Origin: Saccharothrix carnea
GTDB taxonomy: Bacteria > Actinomycetota > Actinomycetes > Mycobacteriales > Pseudonocardiaceae
NCBI RefSeq assembly: GCF_003014735.1
Contig: NZ_PYAX01000001.1
Coordinates: 62,001-126,000, forward strand
Direction of reading: 5' to 3'
Length of the DNA stretch: 64,000 nucleotides
Shown here: piece after piece, positions 54,240-63,244 of the stretch
How the letters are laid out: each line of letters opens with the position of its first letter
Position numbering within the stretch: position 1 is the stretch's first letter
Position numbers and translations under genes: made by a program
The notes under the pieces: model-generated
What the model saw: the letters and a program-made list of their open reading frames with translations, nothing else
What the model was told of the DNA's origin: nothing
The model's database searches: none

Positions 54240-55064
54240 TCACCCCTTCACAGCGCCCTGCATGATCCCGCCGACGATCTGCCGCGCCAGCAGGATGAAG
54301 ATCCCCACGACCGGCAGCACCGCGAGCGACGCGCCGGAGAGCATGAGCGAGTAGTCCGTGTAGTAACCGCTGGCCAACGTCGACAATGCCACCTGCACCG
54401 TGGGGCTGTCGTTGGGGTCCAGCACGATCAGCGGCCAGAAGAAGTCGTTCCACGCGGTCATGAACGTGAACATGCCCATCACGGCCGCCTGCGGGCGCAC
54501 CGCCGGGAACGCCACGTGCCAGAACGTGCGCAGCACCGAGCACCCGTCCACCCGTGCCGCCTCGATCAGCTCGTACGGCACGGACTCCTCGCACGCCTGC
54601 CTCATCCAGAACACCGAGAACGCGCCGATCAGCGCGGGCACGATCACCGCCTGCAGCGTGCCGTACCAGTCGAGGTCCGACATCAGCATGTAGAGCGGGA
54701 TGACGCCCAGTTGCGTCGGCACCATCGACGTGCCGACCACGACCAGGAACAGCGAGTTCGAGCCCCGGAACCGCAGCCTGGCGAACGCGAACCCGGCCAG
54801 CGTGCCCAGCACCACGTTGCTGATGGCCACCGTGCCCGCGACGACCAGCGAGTTCTGCATCGCGAGCCAGAAGTCGACGGTGTCGAACACCCTGGTCAGG
54901 TTGTCGATCAGGTTCCCGCCGGGCACCAGCGACGGCACCGCGTCGCCCAGCGCGGAGTTGTCCTTGCTGGCGATGAGGAACGAGTAGTACAGCGGGAACA
55001 CCGACGCGAGCAGGACCACCACCAGCACGGCGTAGGCGAGCGGCCCGGCCTTCGTGAAGCGCAC
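54240..55064 (-). CDS. Sugar ABC transporter permease (MalG/CebG type)
   Basis: 274 residues from a GTG at 55064, five bases after the preceding permease stop. Six membrane spans and the EAA loop YELIEAARVDGCSVLRTFWHVAFPAVRP identify a CUT1-family inner permease that docks the MsiK-like ATPase. No ATPase gene is in the operon, as usual for CUT1 systems of actinomycetes. Confidence 0.94.
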   Translation of the reverse strand: MRFTKAGPLAYAVLVVVLLASVFPLYYSFLIASKDNSALGDAVPSLVPGGNLIDNLTRVFDTVDFWLAMQNSLVVAGTVAISNVVLGTLAGFAFARLRFRGSNSLFLVVVGTSMVPTQLGVIPLYMLMSDLDWYGTLQAVIVPALIGAFSVFWMRQACEESVPYELIEAARVDGCSVLRTFWHVAFPAVRPQAAVMGMFTFMTAWNDFFWPLIVLDPNDSPTVQVALSTLASGYYTDYSLMLSGASLAVLPVVGIFILLARQIVGGIMQGAVKG

Positions 55065-55069
55065 GGCCC

Positions 55070-56050
55070 TCACCCCTTCGACGCGATGCGCCGCGCCACC
55101 GTGAAGTTCACGACCGCGACCACCAGGATCACCAGGAACAGCACCCACGCGATGGCCGAGGAGTAGCCCGCGTCGAACAACCGGAAGCCCTTCTCGTACA
55201 GGTACATCACCAGGGTCTGGAACTGCCGGTCGTCGCCGCCGGTGCCGGTGGCCGTGCCACCCGGGTCGAACAGCTGCGGTTCCACGAACAGCTGCATGCC
55301 GCCGATGGTGGAGACGATGACGGTGAACAGGATCGTCGGCCGGATGCTCGGCACGGTGATCGACCAGAACACCCGCCAACGGGAGGCGCCGTCCAGCATC
55401 GCCGACTCGTACATGTCCTTGGGCACCGACTGCATCGCGGCCAGGTAGATCAGCGCGTTGTAGCCGGTCCACCGCCACATCACCATCGAGCTGATCGCCA
55501 GGTGCGAGGCCCACGTCTCGGCGCGCCAGTCCACCGGGTCGACGCCGACGAAGCCGAGCAGGGCGTTGACGATGCCGAAGTCGCGGCCGAACAGCTGCGC
55601 GAACACCAGTGCCACCGCGGCCACCGAGATCACGTTGGGCAGCAGCACGCCCGCGCGCCAGAACGCCCGGCCGCGCAGACCGCGGTCCAGCAGGGCGGCC
55701 AGGCCGAGCGCGGCGAACAGCTGCGGGATCGTGGAGAGCAGGAACAGGCTGACCGTGTTGCCCAGCGCGTTCCAGAAGTTCCCGTCCGACAGCAGTTCGG
55801 CGTAGTTGGCCAGGCCGGTGAAGCCCTGATCGCCCTCGATGAGCTGCCACTCGTGCAGCGACACCCACGCGGTGTGGAGCAGCGGGTAGAGGCCGAAGAT
55901 CCCGAACACCACGAAGAACGGCGCGATGACGACGTACGGCGTGAACTTCGCGTCCAGCCGGCCGAGCTTGTCCCGCCACGACAGGCGCTGCGCCGGCGGC
56001 GGGGCGGACGTCGTGCCCCGCCCCGCCGCCCGTTCCGGTGCGACCGTCAC
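55070..56050 (-). CDS. Sugar ABC transporter permease (MalF/CebF type)
   Basis: 326 residues from a GTG overlapping the binding-protein stop by 4 nt. A hydrophilic N-terminal tail precedes six spans; EAA loop YESAMLDGASRWRVFWSITVPSIRP. Together with the following permease it forms the channel for the sugar delivered by the upstream lipoprotein. Confidence 0.94.
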   Translation of the reverse strand: MTVAPERAAGRGTTSAPPPAQRLSWRDKLGRLDAKFTPYVVIAPFFVVFGIFGLYPLLHTAWVSLHEWQLIEGDQGFTGLANYAELLSDGNFWNALGNTVSLFLLSTIPQLFAALGLAALLDRGLRGRAFWRAGVLLPNVISVAAVALVFAQLFGRDFGIVNALLGFVGVDPVDWRAETWASHLAISSMVMWRWTGYNALIYLAAMQSVPKDMYESAMLDGASRWRVFWSITVPSIRPTILFTVIVSTIGGMQLFVEPQLFDPGGTATGTGGDDRQFQTLVMYLYEKGFRLFDAGYSSAIAWVLFLVILVVAVVNFTVARRIASKG

Positions 56051-57321
56051 TTGACGGCGTCCCGCGCTTCCCGGACGGCCTGGTCGAAAGCGTCCGCGGT
56101 GGACTGCTTGCCGGTCTCCACGCGGGACAGGGCGTTGCCGAAGACCGGGGTGACCTTCGAGTCCTTGGTACCGCGGTAGGTCGGCTTCAGGCTCTCGGCC
56201 GAGTTGCCGAAGATCTGGCCGACCGGCGCGGAGTTGAAGTACTCGTTCTCGGTCGCGGTGACTTCGGGGTCCTGGTACGCGGCGGGCTCGCTGGGCAGGT
56301 TCCCGGTCTCCTTGAAGATCCGCTTCTGCTGCTCCGGCGCGGTGAGCCACTTGGCCAGCTCGTAGGCTTCCTTCGGGTGCTTGGTCTGCTTGGGCACGGC
56401 CAGGAACGAACCACCCCAGTTGCCGCCGCCACCGGGCGCGGCCGCCACGTCCCACTTGCCCGACGCCTCGTCACCCGCGCCCGCCTTGATCAGCGCGAGC
56501 GCCCAGGCCGGGCAGGTCGTGGTGGCGAAGGACGCCTGCTTGAGCGCGACGTTCCAGTCCTGGCTGAACGGCGCCAGCGCACCGGTCTGCTTCTTCTCAC
56601 CGAGGCTCGCGGCCAGCGTGAAGGCCTGCTCGACCTTGTCGTTCTTGTCGCCGATGAACGAGTCGTCGGCCTTGGCGAAGTAGCCTTCCTCGGTCTGGTC
56701 GAGGATGGCCTTGTAGACGTTCTGGGCGGTGTCGACGAACTTCTTGTCCGGCAGCTTCGCGCTGAACGCGTCGGCGACCTCGAGGTACTTCTCCCAGGTC
56801 GGCCACAGCTTGCCGACTTCCTCGCGGTCGGTGGGCAGGCCGGCCGCCTCGAACAGGTCACGCCGGTAGCACAGGGCGAGGCTGCCCATGTCGGTGCCGA
56901 GGCCGAGCACGAAGTTGCCGTTGTCGGTGGTGCCCTGGTTCCACTTCCAGGCCGCCCACTGGCTTTCCAGGTCCTTGGCGCCGTGGTCGGCGAGGTTGAC
57001 GAACTTGTCCTTGGACTGGCGGAACTGCGTGATGTTGCCTTCTTCGATGGCCACGATGTCGGCGGCGCCCCGGCCACCCGCGAGCTGCGTGGCGAGCTGC
57101 GTGTGGTGCTGCTCCATCTTGACCGTGCGCTGCTCGATCTCGATGTCCGGGTGCGCCGCCTGGTATTCCTTGATCAGGTTGGTGTAGCCGAAGTCGGAGA
57201 ACACCCCGATCGACAGCTTGACCTTGCCGTCGCCCGCGTCCCCGCCGCCGCCACCGCACGCCGCCACCACCGTCGCGGCCAACGCCACCGCCGTCGCCCG
57301 ACCGACCGGAGTCTTGCCCAT
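56047..57321 (-). CDS. Sugar ABC transporter substrate-binding lipoprotein (CebE type)
   Basis: 424 residues from the ATG at 57321, with GGAGGA upstream. Lipobox VVAACGGG with the lipid-bearing cysteine near 22. The mature part is a family 1 solute-binding protein (SIGVFSDFGYTNLIKEYQAAHPDIEIE at the start; WAAWKWNQG and GWGGSF-like GNWGGSFLAVPK later). It heads the operon; TGAGAGCGCTCTCA lies 43 bp upstream. The beta-glucosidase in the operon suggests cellobiose or another beta-glucoside. Confidence 0.93.
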   Translation of the reverse strand: MGKTPVGRATAVALAATVVAACGGGGGDAGDGKVKLSIGVFSDFGYTNLIKEYQAAHPDIEIEQRTVKMEQHHTQLATQLAGGRGAADIVAIEEGNITQFRQSKDKFVNLADHGAKDLESQWAAWKWNQGTTDNGNFVLGLGTDMGSLALCYRRDLFEAAGLPTDREEVGKLWPTWEKYLEVADAFSAKLPDKKFVDTAQNVYKAILDQTEEGYFAKADDSFIGDKNDKVEQAFTLAASLGEKKQTGALAPFSQDWNVALKQASFATTTCPAWALALIKAGAGDEASGKWDVAAAPGGGGNWGGSFLAVPKQTKHPKEAYELAKWLTAPEQQKRIFKETGNLPSEPAAYQDPEVTATENEYFNSAPVGQIFGNSAESLKPTYRGTKDSKVTPVFGNALSRVETGKQSTADAFDQAVREARDAVK

Positions 57322-57363
57322 CCGTCCTCCTCGACGCACTCGCCGGGCTCGGACCCGACGTCA

Positions 57364-57377
57364 TGAGAGCGCTCTCA
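57364..57377. promoter_or_regulatory. LacI operator of the sugar uptake operon
   Basis: TGAGAGCGCTCTCA is a perfect 14-bp palindrome, close to the CebR site TGGGAGCGCTCCCA of Streptomyces. It lies 43 bp upstream of the binding-protein start. A weaker relative (AAGCGCTCTCG) follows at 57447-57457. 57407-57500 holds nothing else I can support. Confidence 0.85.
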
Positions 57378-57500
57378 CAGTCGTGAGTCACGGTCCGAGG
57401 TGTCAACCCGGGAAGTACCGGTCGACACCGTTCCGCAATAATCTGAAGCGCTCTCGTGCGCTGACGGTGACGGCTCCGCGACGATCCGTGAGACGTTGAA

Positions 57501-57535
57501 GCCGGGTGGCCCGGCCCTCGCCCGGGCCACCCGGC
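57501..57535. terminator. Hairpin in the gap between two operons
   Basis: 14-bp perfect stem GCCGGGTGGCCCGG / CCGGGCCACCCGGC with a 7-nt loop. It lies upstream of the sugar operon and downstream of the exporter operon, so it may be a second, backup terminator for the latter. Confidence 0.6.
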
Positions 57536-57665
57536 ACCCTGTTAGAGGCGATTCCGGCCCGGATGTGACGCGCCCTCAGCAGAATTTCTGTGACCCGCGT
57601 CCCACCGCCACGACCGAGGTCAAGGGCATGGACGAGCGAAAACGTCCTCGCGGTGACGCGGCGCG

Positions 57666-57712
57666 GACCCGGTGGCCCGCTCCTCCCCCGAAGAAGAGCG
57701 GGCCACCGGGTC
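57666..57712 (-). terminator. Terminator of the FtsX-type exporter operon
   Basis: 17-bp perfect stem GACCCGGTGGCCCGCTC (57666-57682) / GAGCGGGCCACCGGGTC (57696-57712), only 3 bp beyond the permease stop on the minus strand. Confidence 0.85.
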
Positions 57713-57714
57713 TT

Positions 57715-60237
57715 TCACGCCTCGGCCATCCCCGCGACGACCGAGGTCCGGGCGGCACGCCGGGCGGGCAGCGCGGCGGCCAGCACCGCCGCCACCACCG
57801 CACCGGCGAGCATCACGCCGATCTGTCCGAACGGGACGACCAGGTCCACCGAGAAGTTGTCGTTGGACAACGCCCGGGTGAGCACCCACCCGAAGCCGAT
57901 GCCGAGCGACAGCCCGATCGCCGCGCCCATCAACGCCATCAGCACCGACTCGACCACCAGCATCAGCCGCAGTTGTCCTCGCGTCAGGCCGAGCGCCCGC
58001 AGCAGCGCCGACTCGCGCGTCCGCTCCAGCACCGACAGCGTCAACGTGTTGGCGATGCCGAACAACGCGATCACCACCGCCAGCCCGATCAACGCCCAGA
58101 TGAACGTGAGCACCTGGTTGAGCTGCTGGTTGAGCTGCTCCTTGGTCTCGGCGGCGCTGTCGAGCACGGCCAGCGGCGAGGGGTCGGTGACCTTCTCGAC
58201 CGCCGCGCGGCCGTTCGCGACACCGTCCTCGAGCTTGACCAGGATGCTCTCGTAGCCCTCGGCGGCCTGCGGGAACCGCATCGACGTCTCGATCGTCATG
58301 ATCCCGTCGGACAGCCCCTGGCCCTCGACCACGGCGACCACCTTGAGGTCCTGCGGCTCGCCCTCGCCCGGATCGACGGTCACCGTGGAGCCGACCGACG
58401 CGCCCTGGCGCTTGGCGAACTCGGCGTTCACCGCCATCGTGCCGTCCCGCAGGTCGGCGAGCGACCCGCTGGTGACGGTCGGCCGGAACAGGTCGCCCAC
58501 CGCGTCCTTCGGCACGCCGGTGAAGTACCCCTGGTCGCCGTAGACGACGGTGGTCGGCGCGACCTTCGCCACCTCCGGCACGGCGGCCAACTGCTCGGCC
58601 AACTCCTCGGGCAGCGGCCGGTCGTAGACCGCGGACGTCACCGTGTAGTCGGCGGGCATCCGCTGGTCGATCTCGGCGTTGACGGTCTCCTTGGCGCTGT
58701 TGGCGACCACGGTCACCAGCGACACGATGGTCACGCCGATCATCAACGCCGCCGTGGTCGCGGCGGTGCGCTTGGGGTTGCGGCCCGCGTTCGCCGACGC
58801 GAGCTTGGCCGGCACGCCGAGCAGTGCCCGCGGCACCGCGCCGAGCACCCGGTTGACCGGGCCGACCAGCAGCGGACCCAGCACGACCACCGAGACCAGC
58901 AACGCCATCGTGCCCGCGCCGCTGGTGAACATCGCCGCGTCGTCGTTCTCCATGCCCAGGCCGAGCACGATCGCGCCGACACCGACCACCGCGAACAGCA
59001 CGGCGGTCAGTACCCGCAGCAGGCCGGTGCGGGCGACCTCCTCGCCACTGTCCGGCTGGCTGCGCAGGGCAGCCACCGGCGCGACCCGGGTCGCCTTGCG
59101 GGCGGGCAGCACCGCGGCGAGCACGGTCACCAGCGTGCCGACCGCGAACGCGGCGAGCACGGTCATGGCCGTCACCGGCAGCTGCACGGTGCCCTCGCCA
59201 CCGCTGTCGCCGAACGAGAAGATCACCTGTTGCAGCAGGGCGGACACCCCGATGCCGCCGAGCAGGCCGATCACCGACGCGGCCAGGCCCATCACCAGCG
59301 CCTCGGCCAGCACCCCCCGGAACACCTGGCTCCGGCTGGCGCCGACGCAGCGCATCAGCGCCAGCTCACGGGTGCGCTGGGCGACCAGGATGGTGAACGT
59401 GTTGTAGATGACCATGGCCGCGACGACGAGCGCGATGATCGCGAACGCCAACAGCAGCGTGGTGAACTCGCCCGACTGGCGCTCGACCCGGGCCAGGGCC
59501 TCCTCCGTCAGCTGCTCGCCGGTCTGGAGGCGGAAACCGCTGTCGCCGATGGCCTGGCGGACGTTGTCCAGCACCTGCTGCTGCGTGAAGCCGGCCGCGG
59601 CGACGGCTACCACCTGGTACGGCGGCCGTTCCGGTTCCAGCGACGCGAAGCCCTCCGGCGTCAGCCCCACGTGGTCGAAGCCGCCCAGGACCAGCTGGTT
59701 GGTGCCCTGCTGGTAGGTGCCGACGAGCGTGAACTCGTGCCGCTCGTCCTCCTTGCCCAGCAGCACGACCGGTTGGCCGATGGTCAGCTTGGCGGTGGCG
59801 GCGGTGCGCTTGTCGACCGCGATCTCGTCCGCCTCCGCCGGGTAGCGCCCGTCGACGAGGTCGAACTCGCGCAACCTCTCGTTGCTCGCCAGCGGAACGG
59901 CCCACGCGGGCTTCGCCTTGCCGTTGGCGGCGACCAGCGGCACGGAGTGGGAGCCGCGCGCGTCGGCGCCCGCCACGCCCGGTGTCTGCCGGATCTTCGC
60001 CAGCGTCTCCGGGCTGATGCCCTGGACCTCGTCGGGTGACGACGACTCGCCGGACACGGTGACCGAGACGTCGACGTTGCGCGCTTCCTTGGCGAGCTCG
60101 TCGCGCAGGCTCGCGGTCATGGCGTCGCCGAGCACCAGGGTGCCGGTCACGAAGGCGACGCCGAGGGCGATCGCCACCGAGGACAGCACGAGCCGCGCGG
60201 TGCGGGCCTTGAGGCCCGCGATGATGGTGCGCAGCAT
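57715..60237 (-). CDS. MacB/FtsX-type ABC transporter permease
   Basis: 840 residues. One span near the N-terminus (ARLVLSSVAIALGVAFVTGTLVLG), a ~220-residue periplasmic-type domain, three spans, a middle span pair, a second large domain and three C-terminal spans, i.e. two FtsX modules. The motif LALMRCVGASRSQVFRGVL and its second copy SALLRALGLTRGQLRLML occur at the two coupling helices. Such exporters act on lipids, peptides or signals. It lies 4 bp after the ATPase gene. Confidence 0.93.
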   Translation of the reverse strand: MLRTIIAGLKARTARLVLSSVAIALGVAFVTGTLVLGDAMTASLRDELAKEARNVDVSVTVSGESSSPDEVQGISPETLAKIRQTPGVAGADARGSHSVPLVAANGKAKPAWAVPLASNERLREFDLVDGRYPAEADEIAVDKRTAATAKLTIGQPVVLLGKEDERHEFTLVGTYQQGTNQLVLGGFDHVGLTPEGFASLEPERPPYQVVAVAAAGFTQQQVLDNVRQAIGDSGFRLQTGEQLTEEALARVERQSGEFTTLLLAFAIIALVVAAMVIYNTFTILVAQRTRELALMRCVGASRSQVFRGVLAEALVMGLAASVIGLLGGIGVSALLQQVIFSFGDSGGEGTVQLPVTAMTVLAAFAVGTLVTVLAAVLPARKATRVAPVAALRSQPDSGEEVARTGLLRVLTAVLFAVVGVGAIVLGLGMENDDAAMFTSGAGTMALLVSVVVLGPLLVGPVNRVLGAVPRALLGVPAKLASANAGRNPKRTAATTAALMIGVTIVSLVTVVANSAKETVNAEIDQRMPADYTVTSAVYDRPLPEELAEQLAAVPEVAKVAPTTVVYGDQGYFTGVPKDAVGDLFRPTVTSGSLADLRDGTMAVNAEFAKRQGASVGSTVTVDPGEGEPQDLKVVAVVEGQGLSDGIMTIETSMRFPQAAEGYESILVKLEDGVANGRAAVEKVTDPSPLAVLDSAAETKEQLNQQLNQVLTFIWALIGLAVVIALFGIANTLTLSVLERTRESALLRALGLTRGQLRLMLVVESVLMALMGAAIGLSLGIGFGWVLTRALSNDNFSVDLVVPFGQIGVMLAGAVVAAVLAAALPARRAARTSVVAGMAEA

Positions 60238-60241
60238 CAGG

Positions 60242-60994
60242 TCACGCCCCCAGGTGCTTCAGGGCGGCCAGCACGGAGTCGGCGGTGGGGTTGTCGATCT
60301 CGCCGGCGAGGTGGCCGTCGGCCAGCAGCACCACGCGGTCGGCGTACGAGGCGGCGACGGGGTCGTGCGTCACCATGATCACGGTCTGGCCGAGCTTGCG
60401 CACGGACATGCGCAGGAAGTCCAGCACCTCGGCGCCGGAGCGCGAGTCGAGGTTGCCGGTCGGCTCGTCGGCAAAAACCACGTCGGGCCGGGCGACCAGG
60501 GCGCGGGCGCAGGCCACGCGCTGCTGCTGGCCGCCGGACAGCTCGGTCGGCTTGTGCTTGAGCCGGTCGCGCAGGCCGAGCACGTCCACGATGGTGTCGA
60601 ACCACTCGCGGTCGGGCTTGCGGCCGGCCAGCTCCAGACCCAGCAGGATGTTGGCCTCGGCGGTGAGCGTGGGCAGCAGGTTGAACGCCTGGAAGACGAA
60701 CCCGACCCGGTCGCGCCGCAGCTTGGTCAGCTCCTTGTCACCCAGCGAGGTGATCTCGGTGCCACCGACGTGCACGCTGCCGCCGTCGACGTTGTCCAGC
60801 CCGGCCAGGCAGTGCATCAGCGTGGACTTGCCGGACCCGGACGGGCCCATGATGGCGGTGAACTTCCCCGCCGCGAACGCGACGCTGACACCGTCCAGCG
60901 CCCGCACGGCGGTGTCGCCCTTGCCGTACACCTTCACCAGGTTCGCGGCGGCTACAGCGGTGCGGGTCCCGACGTCGGACACCAGTGCGGACAT
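60242..60994 (-). CDS. ABC transporter ATP-binding protein (MacB/LolD type)
   Basis: 250 residues. Walker A GPSGSGKST with Lys56, Q-loop FQAFNLLPTL, signature LSGGQQQRV (152-160), Walker B DVVFADEP with Glu177, and H-loop VTHDP. The type pairs with the FtsX-like permease encoded next. No substrate or adaptor protein is encoded here. Confidence 0.95.
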   Translation of the reverse strand: MSALVSDVGTRTAVAAANLVKVYGKGDTAVRALDGVSVAFAAGKFTAIMGPSGSGKSTLMHCLAGLDNVDGGSVHVGGTEITSLGDKELTKLRRDRVGFVFQAFNLLPTLTAEANILLGLELAGRKPDREWFDTIVDVLGLRDRLKHKPTELSGGQQQRVACARALVARPDVVFADEPTGNLDSRSGAEVLDFLRMSVRKLGQTVIMVTHDPVAASYADRVVLLADGHLAGEIDNPTADSVLAALKHLGA

Positions 60995-62086
60995 GCTCCC
61001 TCAATTCCTCGGTCTGGGTGACGTCGAAAAGCTATGGGCCGGCCGGGTACCCGGTCGTCACCTCGGCGGCGGAACCCCGGGTCAACCGCCGGGATGACCA
61101 TCCGTAGTCCTCCGGTCTGACGTCCCGCCGCTGGTAGTGGCCCTGCCCGGGCCGCCGCGGTAACGGCTGGACCCGCGGTTAACGACGTGTGACGTGGCGT
61201 GAGCCTTGAGGTGACGCCCCGAAACGGAGCCACCGACCGGTCGGTAGCTCTTACGTTCCGCTCTCAAATCAGGTGATGAGTGAGCCGAACAACACCCAAT
61301 CGGAGGTGCATCTAGAGCTACTCGGTTACTCTCTGTTGTCCCACATGGCAGCGAGCCGTGTATTTTCGCGGCGCCCGCCCTACCAGCCATAATTCACTCG
61401 GTCACGTGACATCGGATCCGCTTTGCCCACCATGGCCCGCACGGACGCACACGCGTTGCACCGATCGGCCACCGAAACGGGTTGCACGGCCGATTCCCGC
61501 CTGGGTGGACGCGTGACCGACCCCGTCCGGAGCGCGATCGCGAGTGCCACCGGCCGTGACCTCCGAACCGGGGTCGCGCTCGCCCTGCGTAATGCTCCCG
61601 GCAGCGCCCTGGGCGACGGGCGCGGCGAGTGGCTCAGCCGACCTGGCACGTTCGCGGACCGAGCGCGGAGGCGGACCCGCCGAACCGCTCCCGGTCACCG
61701 CCGACAGGACCAAACGAGACACCTGGAGAATGGGCCAACTACGCTGCGACGCCACCCGATCGGTCGCGTTGAATTGGCACGATAGCTTCACTACAGTCAA
61801 TTTCCAGCCGAGTCGAATCGAAAGCGACTACTTCCGATGCGACCCGGCGACTGGGGAGAATTGACGCCAAGTAACTTGGCCCACTGGGGACGTCCTGGGG
61901 TGCGCGCACGAACCGGGGAATCGGACATGCCTCCACGCGGAGGTCCGCCACCACGGCTTTCTCCGCCGCCGGTGCCCGTGCCACACAGCCAGTCCGTGAC
62001 GCACATTGTCCGCCCGACCACGGGGTGCACCCGCGGGCGCACCGGGCACGATGCGCAGAATTTCATCAAAGAACGAGGAGCACGTG
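60995..62086. other. 1.1-kb region without convincing genes
   Basis: Several short open frames exist on both strands, but none has consistent third-position bias or a good ribosome site. The region is less GC-rich than its surroundings, especially 61255-61420 and 61740-61860, and holds a long palindrome at 61227-61250. It probably carries promoter and leader sequences for the exporter operon on the left and the oxidoreductase on the right. Confidence 0.5.
61227..61250. promoter_or_regulatory. 24-bp TetR-type palindrome
   Basis: GAGCCACCGACCGGTCGGTAGCTC is palindromic except for one central-flanking pair (C/A), with a perfect 14-bp centre ACCGACCGGTCGGT. The half-site CGGTCGGT is the same as in the TetR operator at 15096-15103. 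Confidence 0.5.
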
Positions 62087-63076
62087 ATGTCGACAGCGCA
62101 ATCACCGGTCGCCGGGCACGACGGGTTCGCGCGAATGTTCGCCCCGGGCCGACTGACCGTGGGCGCGTTCTTCCCGCTGGAGTCCTACGCCGGTCCGGTA
62201 CCCACGAACGACGACCAGGTCGAGCTGGCCCAGGCCGCCGAGCGAGCGGGCCTGGCCGCGCTGTGGGTGCGGGACGTGCCGCTGCTCGACCCCGGCTTCG
62301 GTGACGGCGGCCAGCTGTACGACCCGTGGGTGTGGCTGACCCACATCGGTGCGCACACCTCCGCGATCAGCCTGGCCACCGGCTCCGTGATCCTGCCGCT
62401 GCGGCACCCGATCCACCTGGCCAAGTCGGCCGCCTCGATCGACCTGATCAGCGGCAACCGGCTGGTGCTCGGCGTCGCCACCGGTGACCGGCCGGTGGAG
62501 TTCCCCGCGTTCGGCCGCCCGATCGAGGAGCGCGGCGAGCTGTTCCGCGAGTCGTTCGCCACGCTGCGCAAGCTGTGGGGCAGCTCGTACGCCGAGTCGC
62601 GCGGCGCGTTCGGCCGCTGGGCGGGCGTCGACGTGCTGCCCAAGCCGGCGCTCGGGACGATCCCTCTCCTGGTCACCGGCAGCAGCAGGCAGACGATGTC
62701 GTGGATCGCGGAGAACTCCGACGGCTGGCTGGCCTACCCGCGGCTCGACGTCGACACCCACCTCCGGGTCGTCACGGGCTGGCACGCGGCCGTGGCGAGC
62801 GCCGGCGCCGGGTTCAAGCCGTTCGCCCAGTCCCTCTACCTCGACCTGGCGGAGGACTCGAGCCTCCCGCCCCGCCCGATCCACCTCGGTTTCCGCTGCG
62901 GCGCCGACTGGCTGGTGAACTACCTGGAGGTGCTGCGCCAGGCGGGCGTGAACCACGTCGGCCTCAACTTCAAGTTCAGCAGGCGCCCGGTGGCCGACGT
63001 GCTGGCCGAGCTCGGCGAGCACGTCCGGACGCACTTCCCACCGCACGCGCCCGCGGCGGTCCCGGCGCTCGACTGA
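62087..63076 (+). CDS. LLM-class flavin-dependent oxidoreductase (luciferase-like)
   Basis: 329 residues from the ATG at 62087, with GAGGAG eight bases upstream. The TIM-barrel pattern of bacterial-luciferase-like enzymes is clear: LTVGAFFPLESYAG, ERAGLAALWVRDVP, LATGSVILPLRHPIHLAKSAASIDLISGNRLVLGVATGD and later PLLVTGSSRQTMSWIAEN. It would use reduced FMN or F420. Followed by an aminotransferase gene 168 bp downstream. Confidence 0.88.
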   Translation: MSTAQSPVAGHDGFARMFAPGRLTVGAFFPLESYAGPVPTNDDQVELAQAAERAGLAALWVRDVPLLDPGFGDGGQLYDPWVWLTHIGAHTSAISLATGSVILPLRHPIHLAKSAASIDLISGNRLVLGVATGDRPVEFPAFGRPIEERGELFRESFATLRKLWGSSYAESRGAFGRWAGVDVLPKPALGTIPLLVTGSSRQTMSWIAENSDGWLAYPRLDVDTHLRVVTGWHAAVASAGAGFKPFAQSLYLDLAEDSSLPPRPIHLGFRCGADWLVNYLEVLRQAGVNHVGLNFKFSRRPVADVLAELGEHVRTHFPPHAPAAVPALD

Positions 63077-63244
63077 CCCCTGGACACCCGGAACACCAGC
63101 ACGGCCGCCGAGGACCGGCGGCCGGCACGGTGGCGGCCGCGCCCGGACGATCGGACCGCGGAGCCACCCCGATCCACACCCGGCGCCGGCAAGCGCCGAA
63201 AGAGGACGAGACACCACTCGGTACAAATCTCGAAAGGAACCACC

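Noticed and set aside
57496..60039. Long open frame on the + strand (847 codons) opposite the FtsX-type permease
   Set aside because: Its composition is Arg/His/Gln/Asp-rich without any motif, and third positions are not biased. It exists only because the antisense of a GC3-rich gene has few stops.
61402..61800. Overlapping open frames on both strands of the gene-free region
   Set aside because: No third-position preference, weak starts, no motif. Kept as non-coding.
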